NCBI RefSeq assembly: GCF_014697475.1
Contig: NZ_JACJRV010000003.1
Coordinates: 186,001 to 250,000 of the forward strand
Length of the DNA: 64,000 nt
Origin: Nostoc sp. FACHB-152
GTDB taxonomy: Bacteria > Cyanobacteriota > Cyanobacteriia > Cyanobacteriales > Nostocaceae
Reading direction: 5' to 3'
The notes below the pieces were generated by a model. That model saw nothing but the letters and a program-made list of their open reading frames with translations, searched no databases and was not told where the DNA came from. Both the position numbers and the translations under genes were made by a program. Shown here in pieces: positions 44,886-54,399 of this stretch (position 1 is its first letter; every line of letters begins with the position of its first letter).

Positions 44886-47800
44886 ATGAAACATCTCCTT
44901 CACCAAATTTTCATCACTAGTAGTGTTTATCTTTGCTGCTTAATTACTGGTTTGCCAGCTGCGGCACAAATTTCTTCAGATAACACACTTGGTAGCAACG
45001 TGAATCAGTCTGGTAACAGCTTTGAAGTTACCGGGGGGAGACAAGTTGGCAGCAACCTTTTCCATAGCTTTCAACAATTTTCTGTGCCTACTGGTGGTGA
45101 GGCTTTTTTCAACAACACCAGTAACTTGAGTAATATTACTAACATTATCAACCGGGTCACAGGTGGTTCAACTTCTAATATTGATGGTTTAATTAGAGAG
45201 AATTACGGTGCGAATTTTATTCTCATTAATCCTAGTGGAATTAACTTTGGTGCTAATGCCCAACTAAATATTGGCGGCTCATTTTTGGGGAGTACAGCCA
45301 ATAGCCTCAGATTTGCCGACGGTGCAGAATTTAGTGCCACTGACACTTCAATTTCTCCTCAACTTACAATTAGTGTGCCAGTCGGCTTGCAATTTGGGCA
45401 GAATCCGCAAGCAATTCGTTTACAAGGTCAAGGTCACAACCTCAGCCGACAAAGTTCCATATCTTCACCCTTCACGCGGGGAAACACCACCGGACTAAAG
45501 GTGCAGCCAGGTAACACCTTAGCCTTAGTAGGAGGCGGGATTATTTCAGAAGGAGGAACGCTCACAGCCGAGGACGGACGCATTGATTTAGGTAGTGTGG
45601 CGGGGGGTTTGGTCAGCCTCAATCCTAATTCTCAAGGTTGGAATTTAAGTTATCAAGGGGTGACAGACTTTCAAGATATCACCTTATCCCAAAAAGCCTT
45701 AGCAGATACTAGTGGTATAGGTAGTGGCTCAATTGGGTTGCAGGGGCGAAACATTTCCCTGCGTGATGGCTCAGTGGCATTAATTCAAACCCAAGGGGCG
45801 CAAGCAGCGAGTGGTATTCACGTGAATGCTGCTGAATCTTTAGCTTTGGTAGGAACCACAGCAGATGGCCAGATTTCTAGCAATATATCTACAGAAACTA
45901 TCGGCAGTGGCAAAAGCGGCGATATTAATGTTTCTACTTCCCGTTTAGTTCTTCAAAATGGGGGAGCTATATCTGCAAAGACTTACTCAAATGCACCTGG
46001 GGGAAATATTGATATCAAAGCAACAGATACTGTACAAATGTCCGGTTTTTCCGCTTTTAATCCCCGCCGCTTCAGTAATATCACAGCCGGAGCTTATGGT
46101 GGGGGAGCAGGTGGCAACTTAGCGATCGCAACTGGTAATTTAACAATAGGCGATCGGGCATTCATCTCTTCCGAAACTTTTGGTAGTGGCACTGGCGGAA
46201 ATGTTAATATCCAGGCTGCTAACTCGGTTGATATCTCCGGCACTGGATTTGAGGAATTGCAACAGACTTTTCAAATAGGCGCACTTTTAAATCTACTCCA
46301 GCCCACTGACAGAGGAACAGGTATCTTCCTGGGGACTGCGGGTGCAGGAGGTACTTCAGGCAACCTCAATCTTGAAACTTCCTCCCTCATCATGCGTAAC
46401 GGAGGAATCATCTTTAGTCCGACATTTATTCAAGGAATAGGCGGAAATCTCAACATTCGTGCCTCCGAAGTATTAGAAATGAGTGGCTCTGCTATTCAAG
46501 CCGGAAATAGCCGGGGTAGTAATGGTACAGGTGGCAATATCGCAATTGATACCAAGCATCTAAACTTGCAAGATGGGTCTGTGATTATCAGTGCTACCTT
46601 TGGTAATGGTAAAGGCGGCGATGTTAATGTTAAAGCTGATACTATAAGCATACAAGAAACCCCCCTAGGAGCCGCTCTTTTAACTGGTATTTATACGAAT
46701 ACCACCATAGGTCAAGGGCAAGGCGGCCACCTCAACATTGATACGGGTAATCTGTTGATCAAAGATGGAGTAATTGCTAGTAATACCGGAGCCTCCTTAC
46801 CAACTGGCGTTATTCCATTCGGGGGGCCAGGAGGAAATGTCACTATCAATGCTCGTGACACTGTAGAAATAGCTGGGGTACTACCCGATCCTAGGTTTCC
46901 CAGTGGTTTAGGGACTACGGCTTTTAGTCAGTCCACCGCAGGAGACTTAACAGTTTTTACGAAGAAGTTGATACTCCGAGAAGGAGCAGATGCATCAACA
47001 GCTACTTTAGGTGCTGGACAAGGGGGAACTTTAACTGTCAATGCTTCTGAGTCTGTAGAACTCAGTGGTATTACAGTCGGTAATTTAACACTAGGCGGCT
47101 TATCTGCTGCTGCTGGACGCGCTAACCTACCAGAACTGAAAGCAACAGGTGCTTCTGGTGACATCAAAGTATTTACAGACAAGTTGATTGTCCGGGATGG
47201 GGCCAGAATTGATGTGGAAAGTTTAGGTACAGGAAATGCTGGTAATCTGCAAGTCGTAGCTAACTCCATCTTTCTAGATAATCAAGGAAGCATATCCGCA
47301 GCTACTACATCGGGTGAAGGTGGTAACATTTCTATACACGCAAATTCTTTACTAATGCGCCATACCAGTCAGATATCGGCAACAGCTGGTGGAAGTGGTA
47401 ACGGCGGTAATATCAACATTACTGGCTTTAGTCCTGCCGACTTTGTGACACTGTTAGAAGGTAGTAAGATTACTGCTGATGCTGTTGCAGGTAGGGGCGG
47501 AAATATTAACATCAATGCCAGAGGATTCTTTTTGTGTCCGACTTGTGTAGTCAGTGCTAGTTCTCAACTCGGAATTGCCGGACAAGTCAGCATTATTACA
47601 CCAGAGGCAGAAAATAACTTTGAAGTTCTCGATTTACCGCAAGAGGTCGCCAAACCTGAACAAGTGGTAGCTCAGGCCTGTCGCTCTGAGAACAGGCAAG
47701 CACAAAGCGAATTTACCATCACTGGACGTGGAGGATTACCGCCTCGACCAAGTGAACAACTAAGCAGTGGTGCTTTGATAAATTTTGAGCCTGCTGTTGC

Positions 47801-47957
47801 TAATAGTGCCATAAAAGGTCAAAATAGCTCTCAACTGCCACCAGCAGCCCGTGGTTGGTATGTGAATGCTAAAGGTGTGGTAGTTCTCGCTAGCCAAACA
47901 CCAACTCCGAGTCCTTATAGTTCTGAGTTAACTTCGTCTAACTGCCATGTTAATTAA
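44886..47957 (+). CDS. two-partner secretion exoprotein (filamentous hemagglutinin-like, TpsA)
   Basis: 1023-residue secreted beta-helix protein. It has a signal peptide (MKHLLHQIFITSSVYLCCLI...), then the conserved TPS secretion domain at about residues 30-250 (VTGGRQVGSNLFHSFQQFSV; NFILINPSGINFGANAQLNI, where NPSGI stands for the NPNGI box). A long run of about 20-25 residue parallel beta-helix repeats follows (GSGTGGNVNIQAA, GTGGNIAIDTKHLNLQDGS). Near the C-terminus are a few cysteines (FFLCPTCVVSAS). The matching TpsB porin is the next gene. It probably serves as a surface adhesin or is released; no toxin domain is visible. Confidence 0.92.
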   Translation: MKHLLHQIFITSSVYLCCLITGLPAAAQISSDNTLGSNVNQSGNSFEVTGGRQVGSNLFHSFQQFSVPTGGEAFFNNTSNLSNITNIINRVTGGSTSNIDGLIRENYGANFILINPSGINFGANAQLNIGGSFLGSTANSLRFADGAEFSATDTSISPQLTISVPVGLQFGQNPQAIRLQGQGHNLSRQSSISSPFTRGNTTGLKVQPGNTLALVGGGIISEGGTLTAEDGRIDLGSVAGGLVSLNPNSQGWNLSYQGVTDFQDITLSQKALADTSGIGSGSIGLQGRNISLRDGSVALIQTQGAQAASGIHVNAAESLALVGTTADGQISSNISTETIGSGKSGDINVSTSRLVLQNGGAISAKTYSNAPGGNIDIKATDTVQMSGFSAFNPRRFSNITAGAYGGGAGGNLAIATGNLTIGDRAFISSETFGSGTGGNVNIQAANSVDISGTGFEELQQTFQIGALLNLLQPTDRGTGIFLGTAGAGGTSGNLNLETSSLIMRNGGIIFSPTFIQGIGGNLNIRASEVLEMSGSAIQAGNSRGSNGTGGNIAIDTKHLNLQDGSVIISATFGNGKGGDVNVKADTISIQETPLGAALLTGIYTNTTIGQGQGGHLNIDTGNLLIKDGVIASNTGASLPTGVIPFGGPGGNVTINARDTVEIAGVLPDPRFPSGLGTTAFSQSTAGDLTVFTKKLILREGADASTATLGAGQGGTLTVNASESVELSGITVGNLTLGGLSAAAGRANLPELKATGASGDIKVFTDKLIVRDGARIDVESLGTGNAGNLQVVANSIFLDNQGSISAATTSGEGGNISIHANSLLMRHTSQISATAGGSGNGGNINITGFSPADFVTLLEGSKITADAVAGRGGNININARGFFLCPTCVVSASSQLGIAGQVSIITPEAENNFEVLDLPQEVAKPEQVVAQACRSENRQAQSEFTITGRGGLPPRPSEQLSSGALINFEPAVANSAIKGQNSSQLPPAARGWYVNAKGVVVLASQTPTPSPYSSELTSSNCHVN

Positions 47958-48040
47958 GCAGTGAACAGTGAAAAGTAAACAGTGATCACGGCGTATCGTG
48001 GGAGACTTAAACCCAAAGATAAACACCTCATTTTTTACTG

Positions 48041-48075
48041 ATAACTGATAACTGATAACTGATAACTGTTAACTG
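48041..48075. repeat. ATAACTG heptamer array
   Basis: Four ATAACTG units followed by TTAACTG run in phase just upstream of the TpsB gene. This is an STRR-type array. Confidence 0.8.
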
Positions 48076-48167
48076 TTAAACATATGTCACGCAGAGCCGC
48101 AGGGTCGCAGAGGAGGATGCAGGAGTGTAGGTTCAAAATTGTAGTTGGGGAAATTGTAGGAGCTAAG

Positions 48168-49889
48168 ATGAATTGGCTAAAAGTATTTTCTTGGGTTCCT
48201 TGCCTTTTTCTCATACTCCTGCCATATCAGACAAATTCGGCTTCTGCACAGCCGATAAATCCTAATACTCCAAAACCCTCAGAGCAACCGCTACCTACGC
48301 CTATACCGCCAACAAACGCACCCATCGAAATACCGCCTACAGCACCGCCAACCCCGGAAGAAGTTTTAGATATTCCAGGGAGCATTACTGTACAACAGTT
48401 TCAGTTTGTCGGCAATACAGCTTTTAATCAAAAAGAGTTAAATTCTACGATCGCTAATTTTACAAACAAACCAATTACTTTTGCCGAACTCCTTAAAGCC
48501 GCTAATCAAATCACAGAACTGTATGTCCAAAAGGGATACATTACCTCTGGTGCCTATATACCTGCTCAAGAATTTCGCTCTGGGATTATCAAAATTCAGG
48601 TAGTAGAAGGTAGTTTAGAAGATATTCAAGTCAATGTTATTAAAGGACGGTTGAATTCTAATTATGTTCGCAGTCGGATTGCGATCGCTACTAATAAACC
48701 ACTAAATATCAACCGTCTGCAAGAAGCATTACAACTACTACAACTCAATCCCTTAATTGAAAGGTTAGATGCTGAATTGACTGCGGGTACTAGACCAGGT
48801 GTTAATTCTCTAAAGGTAACAGTTCAGGGAGCGAAAACATTTAATACACAATTTACACTAAATAATAACCGCAACCCCAGCGTTGGCAGTTTTGAGCGCG
48901 GTATAGGTATATCAGAAGCTAGTTTACTAGGATTAGGCGATCGCTTCACTTTTGCTTACAAAAATACCGATGGTAGCAATAGTTTTGAGGGCGGCTATAT
49001 CTTGCCTGTGAATCCTCGCAATGCCACTATTGGCTTCAACTTTCAGATTACTGACAACAAAATTATTGAACCACCATTTAATGATTTAGATATTGAAGTT
49101 AACTCCCGTGAGTATCAACTAACCTTTCGTCAGCCAATCTTGCAAAAAGCTACACCAGAAATCAGTCAAGAACTCGCTTTAAGTTTAACGGCAGCTAGAC
49201 GCTTAAATAATTCTTCTATTCAAGGCGTGGAATTTCCTTTGTTTCCTGGTGCTGATGATAGAGGCGAAACAAGAATATCTGAGTTGAGTTTTGCCCAAGA
49301 ATGGTTACAGCGAAGTCGCCAAGAAGTCTTAGCAGCACGTTCAGATTTTAATCTGGGCATTGGAGCTTTTAACGCCACAATTAATAACGACGAACCAGAT
49401 AGTCGATATTTTCTTTGGCAGGGACAACTAATTTATTTACGCCAACTCAGTCCAGCAACAGAACAAAGAGCAACTCCCACCTTGTTACTACGTTCTAATG
49501 TGCAATTGACAACTAGTTCTCTACTTTCCATTGAACAGTTTAGTGTAGGCGGTCAAGGAAGTGTGCGTGGTTATCGCCAAGATGCCTTACTAGGTGATAA
49601 CGGCATTTTTGCTTCCGCAGAATTGCGATTACCTATCGCTCGCTTTCCAGAAGTGCAAGGAACTTTACAGGTTGCACCTTTTATCGATGCTGGTACTGTC
49701 TGGAACACAGGCACCGAAAATCCTCGCTCCAATACCCTGGTAAGTTCAGGATTCGGTTTACTTTGGCAAATGGGGGATTCCTTAACAGCACGGTTAGATT
49801 GGGGTATTCCTTTAGTTAATATTGATACAAACAAGCGCACGTGGCAAGAAAACGGTCTGTATTTTCAATTGGAGTATAAGGCGTTTTGA
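48168..49889 (+). CDS. two-partner secretion transporter (ShlB/FhaC/TpsB)
   Basis: Outer-membrane translocator for the preceding exoprotein. An ATG at 48084 is in frame, but the region before 48168 is repeat-like; the ATG at 48168 has GTAGGAG upstream and starts the signal peptide (MNWLKVFSWVPCLFLILLPY), giving 573 residues. A Pro-rich linker is followed by two POTRA domains (ITVQQFQFVGNTAFNQKEL near residue 70; IQVVEGSLEDIQVNVIKGRL near 160). A 16-strand-type barrel follows from about 230, with the conserved VRGYRQDALLGDNG near 470. It ends in a Phe (QLEYKAF), as expected for BAM-dependent proteins. Confidence 0.92.
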   Translation: MNWLKVFSWVPCLFLILLPYQTNSASAQPINPNTPKPSEQPLPTPIPPTNAPIEIPPTAPPTPEEVLDIPGSITVQQFQFVGNTAFNQKELNSTIANFTNKPITFAELLKAANQITELYVQKGYITSGAYIPAQEFRSGIIKIQVVEGSLEDIQVNVIKGRLNSNYVRSRIAIATNKPLNINRLQEALQLLQLNPLIERLDAELTAGTRPGVNSLKVTVQGAKTFNTQFTLNNNRNPSVGSFERGIGISEASLLGLGDRFTFAYKNTDGSNSFEGGYILPVNPRNATIGFNFQITDNKIIEPPFNDLDIEVNSREYQLTFRQPILQKATPEISQELALSLTAARRLNNSSIQGVEFPLFPGADDRGETRISELSFAQEWLQRSRQEVLAARSDFNLGIGAFNATINNDEPDSRYFLWQGQLIYLRQLSPATEQRATPTLLLRSNVQLTTSSLLSIEQFSVGGQGSVRGYRQDALLGDNGIFASAELRLPIARFPEVQGTLQVAPFIDAGTVWNTGTENPRSNTLVSSGFGLLWQMGDSLTARLDWGIPLVNIDTNKRTWQENGLYFQLEYKAF

Positions 49890-49939
49890 TTGTGATGTAT
49901 TGTTTATTATCAAGAAGGAACTTTGATTACTGTTTACTG

Positions 49940-50761
49940 CTAGACATCAGCTAGGCGGCTCCACTCATTCCAAGAGCCATCATAATTGCGAACATTTGGA
50001 TAACCCAATAAATACTTTAAGACAAACCATACATATCCTGAGCGTCCACCAATAGTACAGTAGGGAAAAACTTCTTTCTCAGCTGTAACGCCCTTACTGG
50101 TATAAAGATTTTTTAATTCGTTGAATGATTTAAAAGTGCCATCCTCGTTAAAAGTTAAAGTATGCTCAAGATGGACTGCACCTGGAATATGCCCAGTGCG
50201 TTCACCTGCTTTTGGTGGCTGATCAAAAAACCACTCACCAGAGTATTCTTGAAGTGTTCGGACATCTAACAGAATGCGATCGCTGCGACCAATTGAAGCG
50301 TAAACTTCAGGATATAAAACTCTGAGGCTGGGATCTGGAGTTTTGGCATGGTAATCAGTGGTAGGAAATGTTGATAATTCATTAGCCAGAGGGCGACCTT
50401 CTGATTTCCACTTCTGGTAGCCGCCATTGAGAACGCGTACATTTTCATGACCAAAGACTTTCAACAACCAAAAAATCCAGGCTCCTGTTGTAAGGTAACT
50501 GCCATAAGCAATCACTGTTGTATCATTAGTAATGCCTGAACGTGCCATCAGCTTTTCAAAAGCGATCGCATCGAAATTAATGTTGCCATTGGGCAAAAGT
50601 AAGTCTGTAAAGAGATCCCAAAAGACAGCACCAGGAATATGAGCATTTTTGCACGGATGTGGACTAGGATCTAATTCAATAATGCGAAGGTTTGGGTTAG
50701 AGAGATGATTTGCCAGCCATTGAGTATCAACGAGAACTGATGGATGAGCGTATTCCGGCAT
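49940..50761 (-). CDS. two-domain sulfurtransferase (thiosulfate/3-mercaptopyruvate type)
   Basis: 273 residues with two tandem rhodanese domains. The N-terminal one (about 5-130) is inactive; the C-terminal one (about 145-270) has the active-site Cys in PYCTIGGRSGYVWF near residue 236. The loop after Cys (TIGGRS) fits thiosulfate-type rather than the CG[S/T]G mercaptopyruvate type. Interdomain linkers and the ILLDVRTLQEY motif are typical. It transfers sulfane sulfur to cyanide or thiols. It is divergent from the LuxR-type regulator and starts the sulfur-related island. Confidence 0.9.
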   Translation of the reverse strand: MPEYAHPSVLVDTQWLANHLSNPNLRIIELDPSPHPCKNAHIPGAVFWDLFTDLLLPNGNINFDAIAFEKLMARSGITNDTTVIAYGSYLTTGAWIFWLLKVFGHENVRVLNGGYQKWKSEGRPLANELSTFPTTDYHAKTPDPSLRVLYPEVYASIGRSDRILLDVRTLQEYSGEWFFDQPPKAGERTGHIPGAVHLEHTLTFNEDGTFKSFNELKNLYTSKGVTAEKEVFPYCTIGGRSGYVWFVLKYLLGYPNVRNYDGSWNEWSRLADV

Positions 50762-50821
50762 ATATGTTTCTCCTTGAATGTTCTCTGTTTTGTCGCGCGG
50801 TGCTAAAGCTAAGATAAATCT

Positions 50822-50837
50822 GTGACAATATTGTTAC
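50822..50837. promoter_or_regulatory. 16 bp palindromic operator candidate
   Basis: GTGACAATATTGTTAC is a near-perfect palindrome (14 of 16 bases, perfect core ACAATATTGT 50825-50834). It lies 12 bp before the start of the GAF-LuxR gene and in the divergent promoter region shared with the sulfurtransferase gene. It may be an autoregulatory or dual-promoter site. Confidence 0.45.
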
Positions 50838-50849
50838 TAGACCTCGAAA

Positions 50850-51527
50850 GTGTACAATTTGCCGATTATGGTTGCTTTAAGCACTCTATTTAATGGAATT
50901 GCTCAAGCAAAAGATGAACAGATATTGCGATCGCACATATCCAGCCAAATCAAAGAATATTTTTCAGCTACACGAGGTGGGCTGTTTTTTTTAAGTCAAA
51001 TTCCTCTAATTGACAGTAGTAAATTCCAAAGGTCACTACAAATTGCATTCTCACCTCAATACAATCCAGTTGTTCGCTACTTGGTAGAACGTCATGCCCC
51101 TGTCCATGAAGCTTTGGTAGTAGAACCGAAGACCTGGAAATTAATTTGCCCTCGTGCTGACCACTGGCACGTTATGGCAGGGCCAATTGTCAGTGCTGGT
51201 CAGTTAATCGGTGTAGTAGGATTTACCCGTAAACAAGGAATGTCTGCATTTGATTCACAAAATCTGACAGATTTGAGCGCGATTTGTCTACATATTTCTA
51301 CTTGGGTGACAACGGCAAAATTGCAACAGCCACTATTGCAAACAGAGCGTTTAACACCTCGTGAAATGCAAATTGCTTCTTTAGTGGCGCAAGGACTAAG
51401 CAATGCAGAAATTAGTGCAGAACTTTGGATTACTGAAAACTCCGTCAAACAAGCTTTAAAAAGGATGTTTCGCAAGCTTGAGGTTTCATCTCGAACTCAA
51501 ATGATTGCCAAGCTTTCACAGTTTTAA
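50850..51527 (+). CDS. GAF-like sensor with LuxR-type HTH
   Basis: Transcriptional regulator of 225 residues. Residues about 15-150 look like a GAF-type ligand domain (HVMAGPIVSAGQLIGVVGFTR). The C-terminal LuxR/GerE helix-turn-helix is intact (LTPREMQIASLVAQGLSNAE near residue 165, then ISAELWITENSVKQALKRMF, then RKLEVSSRTQMIAKL). The start is GTG at 50850; an ATG six codons later is the alternative, and neither has a strong Shine-Dalgarno. It sits beside sulfur genes and is the only regulator in that island, so it probably senses a sulfur compound. Confidence 0.85.
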   Translation: MYNLPIMVALSTLFNGIAQAKDEQILRSHISSQIKEYFSATRGGLFFLSQIPLIDSSKFQRSLQIAFSPQYNPVVRYLVERHAPVHEALVVEPKTWKLICPRADHWHVMAGPIVSAGQLIGVVGFTRKQGMSAFDSQNLTDLSAICLHISTWVTTAKLQQPLLQTERLTPREMQIASLVAQGLSNAEISAELWITENSVKQALKRMFRKLEVSSRTQMIAKLSQF

Positions 51528-51610
51528 TGGAATATATAGCGGTTCTCACTTCGTTGCAATACAGTCGGAACCCCACCCCGCCAAAGCTGCGCTTTCTCTC
51601 ATTCTAGGTT

Positions 51611-51629
51611 AATGCGATGATATCGCATT
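51611..51629. terminator. 8 bp inverted repeat after the LuxR gene
   Basis: AATGCGAT (51611-51618) and ATCGCATT (51622-51629) form a tight stem with a 3 nt loop between the convergent LuxR-type and ABC genes. It is a possible terminator without a clear T-run. Confidence 0.35.
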
Positions 51630-51663
51630 CTTAAGATTTGCTTTATAAATGAGTGGCGATCGC

Positions 51664-53550
51664 CTATATTGTCCGTGATTGTCGGTTATGTATGCGTTCT
51701 GGACTACCAGTGGGAATCGAAGCAATTAACTTTTGCGTATATGCTTGTTTAGGTTCACGGTAGATAGTTTCGGCTGTGCCTTGTTCAACAATTTGACCTT
51801 GATTCATGACTAAAATGCGATCGCTCATAAATTTCACCACACTTAAGTCATGTGAAATAAAAATATAAGTCAGTTGAAAATCAGATTGCAATTCTTTCAA
51901 CAAATTTAACACTTGCGCCTGTACTGATACATCTAACGCCGAAGCTGACTCATCACAAATGATAAATTTAGGATTTAATGCCAAAGAACGAGCAATACAA
52001 ATGCGTTGACGTTGACCGCCCGAAAACTGATGCGGATAGCGGTTCATTCCATCTGTACTCAAACCCACCCGTTCTAACAGTTCCGCCACTCTTTCGCGCC
52101 GTTGTTTGAGTGACTTACCCACAGAGTGAATTACCAACGGTTCCATAACTGCATCGCCAACTTTCATCCGGGGGTCAAGTGCGCTAAACGGATTTTGGAA
52201 AACAATTTGCATTTCTCGCCGCAATTTCTGCAAAGCTTCACCCTTGAGATGGGTGATATCTTGACCATCAAAAATAATTTGACCACTCATCGGTTCAATT
52301 AACCGCAGCAAAGTCCTGCCCAGGGTAGTTTTACCGCAACCAGATTCACCTACCAATCCTAGAGTTTCCCCTGGTTTAACATCAAAAGAAACATCATTCA
52401 CGGCTAAGTTGTAGCGTTTGGTTGCACCAAAAATTCCGCGTACAGGGAAACCAACTGTCAGCCCACGAACTTGTAATAAAGGAGGCTGTTCTTCAAGTTG
52501 TGTCAGCCGAGTCCTGATTTCTTCTGGGGAAATTTCTATTGGCTGTAGAGGTTCTTTTGCTTGAATTAATAACTCGCCGTTTGCTCTTTCTTCTACACTC
52601 ATGTAGTCAGAAACCGTGAGTAGTTTGTGGGGACGATGGTTAAGTGTGGGGCGACAAGCTACTAATCCCTTAGTATATGGATGTTGCGGGTTACTAAAAA
52701 TATCGGCCGCAGCACCATACTCGACAATTTTACCTCTGTACATCACCGCTACTTGGTCAGCAATTTCTGAAATTAGACCCAAGTCGTGAGTGATAAAAAT
52801 TAATGCCATCTCACGAGTTTGTTGCAAGTCTCGTAACAATTCAAGAATTGTGGCTTGCACAGTTACATCTAAGGCTGTGGTTGGTTCATCAGCCATTAAT
52901 AGCAATGGGTTACAAGAAATTGCCATTGCTATCATTACCCGTTGTAATTGTCCTCCAGAAAGTTGGTGCGGGTAGCGATCTAAGATAGCTTCTTTATGCT
53001 GCTTTACCAGTTGTGCCAGTTTATAACCATCTGGCTTTGGTGAGTGGGGATGAGTTTGCGACCAACTTTCGAGATACTGCTGCTGGATTTGCTCATCACT
53101 AGGTAAAAGTTTGACTTCTTGTAAACCTGCGATCGCAATTCGTTCGGCTTCAACCGTTGACACATTCTGATGGCGCATAATCGCTTCAGTTAGCTGAAAC
53201 CCAATCGTGAACACCGGATTCAGCGAAGTCATCGGTTCTTGAAAAATCATCGCCAAATCACAGCCTCGGTGCAGCTGCATTTGTTCTGGCGGTAACTCTA
53301 ATAAATTTATCGGCTTGGCTTGGGGCTGTTGACGAAACCAAATTTCTCCACCAGTGACTCTCCCAGGAGTTTGTATCAAACCCATGATGGCGAGTGAAGT
53401 TACAGATTTGCCACTTCCCGACTCTCCTACGATTCCTAGAGTTTCACCCCGGCATAATTCAAAAGAAATCCCATCCACAGCTTTGAGGCTGTTGTTATCA
53501 CTGGGAAATTCAACTTGGAGATTGTGAACCTCTAGGACAGTTTCTCTCAT
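51664..53550 (-). CDS. fused double ABC ATPase, oligopeptide/nickel type (DppD-DppF, GsiA-like)
   Basis: 628 residues, two complete nucleotide-binding domains in one chain. NBD1: Walker A GESGSGKS near residue 40, signature LSGGQLQRV near 193. NBD2: Walker [18 protein letters not shown] near 399, signature [19 protein letters not shown] near 503. The C-terminal oligopeptide-transporter tail ([12 protein letters not shown]) is seen after NBD2. It is the ATPase of a peptide, glutathione or nickel/opine importer. Permease and binding-protein genes are not adjacent, so the gene is an orphan, as is common in cyanobacteria. Confidence 0.93.
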   Translation of the reverse strand: MRETVLEVHNLQVEFPSDNNSLKAVDGISFELCRGETLGIVGESGSGKSVTSLAIMGLIQTPGRVTGGEIWFRQQPQAKPINLLELPPEQMQLHRGCDLAMIFQEPMTSLNPVFTIGFQLTEAIMRHQNVSTVEAERIAIAGLQEVKLLPSDEQIQQQYLESWSQTHPHSPKPDGYKLAQLVKQHKEAILDRYPHQLSGGQLQRVMIAMAISCNPLLLMADEPTTALDVTVQATILELLRDLQQTREMALIFITHDLGLISEIADQVAVMYRGKIVEYGAAADIFSNPQHPYTKGLVACRPTLNHRPHKLLTVSDYMSVEERANGELLIQAKEPLQPIEISPEEIRTRLTQLEEQPPLLQVRGLTVGFPVRGIFGATKRYNLAVNDVSFDVKPGETLGLVGESGCGKTTLGRTLLRLIEPMSGQIIFDGQDITHLKGEALQKLRREMQIVFQNPFSALDPRMKVGDAVMEPLVIHSVGKSLKQRRERVAELLERVGLSTDGMNRYPHQFSGGQRQRICIARSLALNPKFIICDESASALDVSVQAQVLNLLKELQSDFQLTYIFISHDLSVVKFMSDRILVMNQGQIVEQGTAETIYREPKQAYTQKLIASIPTGSPERIHNRQSRTI

Positions 53551-53740
53551 AGGAGTTGTGTATGAACATACTCAGAAAATTATTAGGATTCTAGCAGTAG
53601 TTTAGTTACTTCTACCTTAAATACACTTGATTTTATCTAAATGTTTGTGATACTCTGCCTTCATTCACAAAATACAGTTGCCCGATAGATTAACCGTATT
53701 TTAGATGTAGACAGTTTGCATTAAACGGGAACCACGCCTT

Positions 53741-54397
53741 ATGCCAAAAGATTGGTATGAATGGCACGACCTCTACAAGACTGAGCCAAGGTTGCAGCAG
53801 CGTCTAGAAATCGTGCAGGAATTTATTGCTGATAGCTTAAATGCTTCCCCAAATGGAGCTATTCGGATAGTGAGTGTTTGCGCGGGTGATGGACGAGATT
53901 TATTAGGAACATTAGAAAATCATCCTCGTAAACACGATGTTTCTGCAAGACTTGTGGAACTCAACCCGTATTTAGTTGAACGTGGACGAGCAACTATTGA
54001 ATCATTGGGTTTAACTAAGCAAATTGAGTTTATCAATGGTGATGCAACGATCGCCAGCAACTATGTAGGTGCAGTACCAGCAGATATTGTGATTGTTTGC
54101 GGTGTTTTTGGCAATCTGACTGATGAAGAAGAACTTAATCGCTTACTAGATAACTTGAGTTTTCTGAGTAAACAGGGTGCTTTTGTCATTTGGACTCGCG
54201 GACACTCTAACGGTATTCCCTACTCTGACAATGTGCGAAAAATTTTACGTGCTTCTGAATTTGAAGAAGTTAACTTCAAACTTACAGCAACGGGTGATAT
54301 GGGTGTAGGTCTGAATCGATACATTGGTGAAAACTTACCTCAACCCAAAGAACAACAGTTATTTGTGTTTTCAGGCGTTCCTAATAAAGCGAGGTAA
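53741..54397 (+). CDS. class I SAM-dependent methyltransferase
   Basis: 218 residues. Motif I reads RIVSVCAGDGRDLLG near residue 43 (a VCAGDGRD variant of the usual glycine-rich loop). It is followed by ELNPYLVERGRATIESLGL near 73, NGDATIASNY near 98 and ADIVIVCGVFGN near 114. The substrate is unknown. It is separated from the GST gene by 2 bp, and the GST ribosome binding site lies within its end, so the two are translationally coupled; methylation of a thiol or thioester detoxification product is a plausible but unproven link. Confidence 0.85.
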   Translation: MPKDWYEWHDLYKTEPRLQQRLEIVQEFIADSLNASPNGAIRIVSVCAGDGRDLLGTLENHPRKHDVSARLVELNPYLVERGRATIESLGLTKQIEFINGDATIASNYVGAVPADIVIVCGVFGNLTDEEELNRLLDNLSFLSKQGAFVIWTRGHSNGIPYSDNVRKILRASEFEEVNFKLTATGDMGVGLNRYIGENLPQPKEQQLFVFSGVPNKAR

Positions 54398-54399
54398 AA

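Noticed and set aside
48084-48167. N-terminal extension of the TpsB gene from the ATG at 48084
   Set aside because: The sequence is repeat-like (CGCAGAG units), encodes no signal peptide at its start, and a well-placed ribosome binding site precedes the ATG at 48168.
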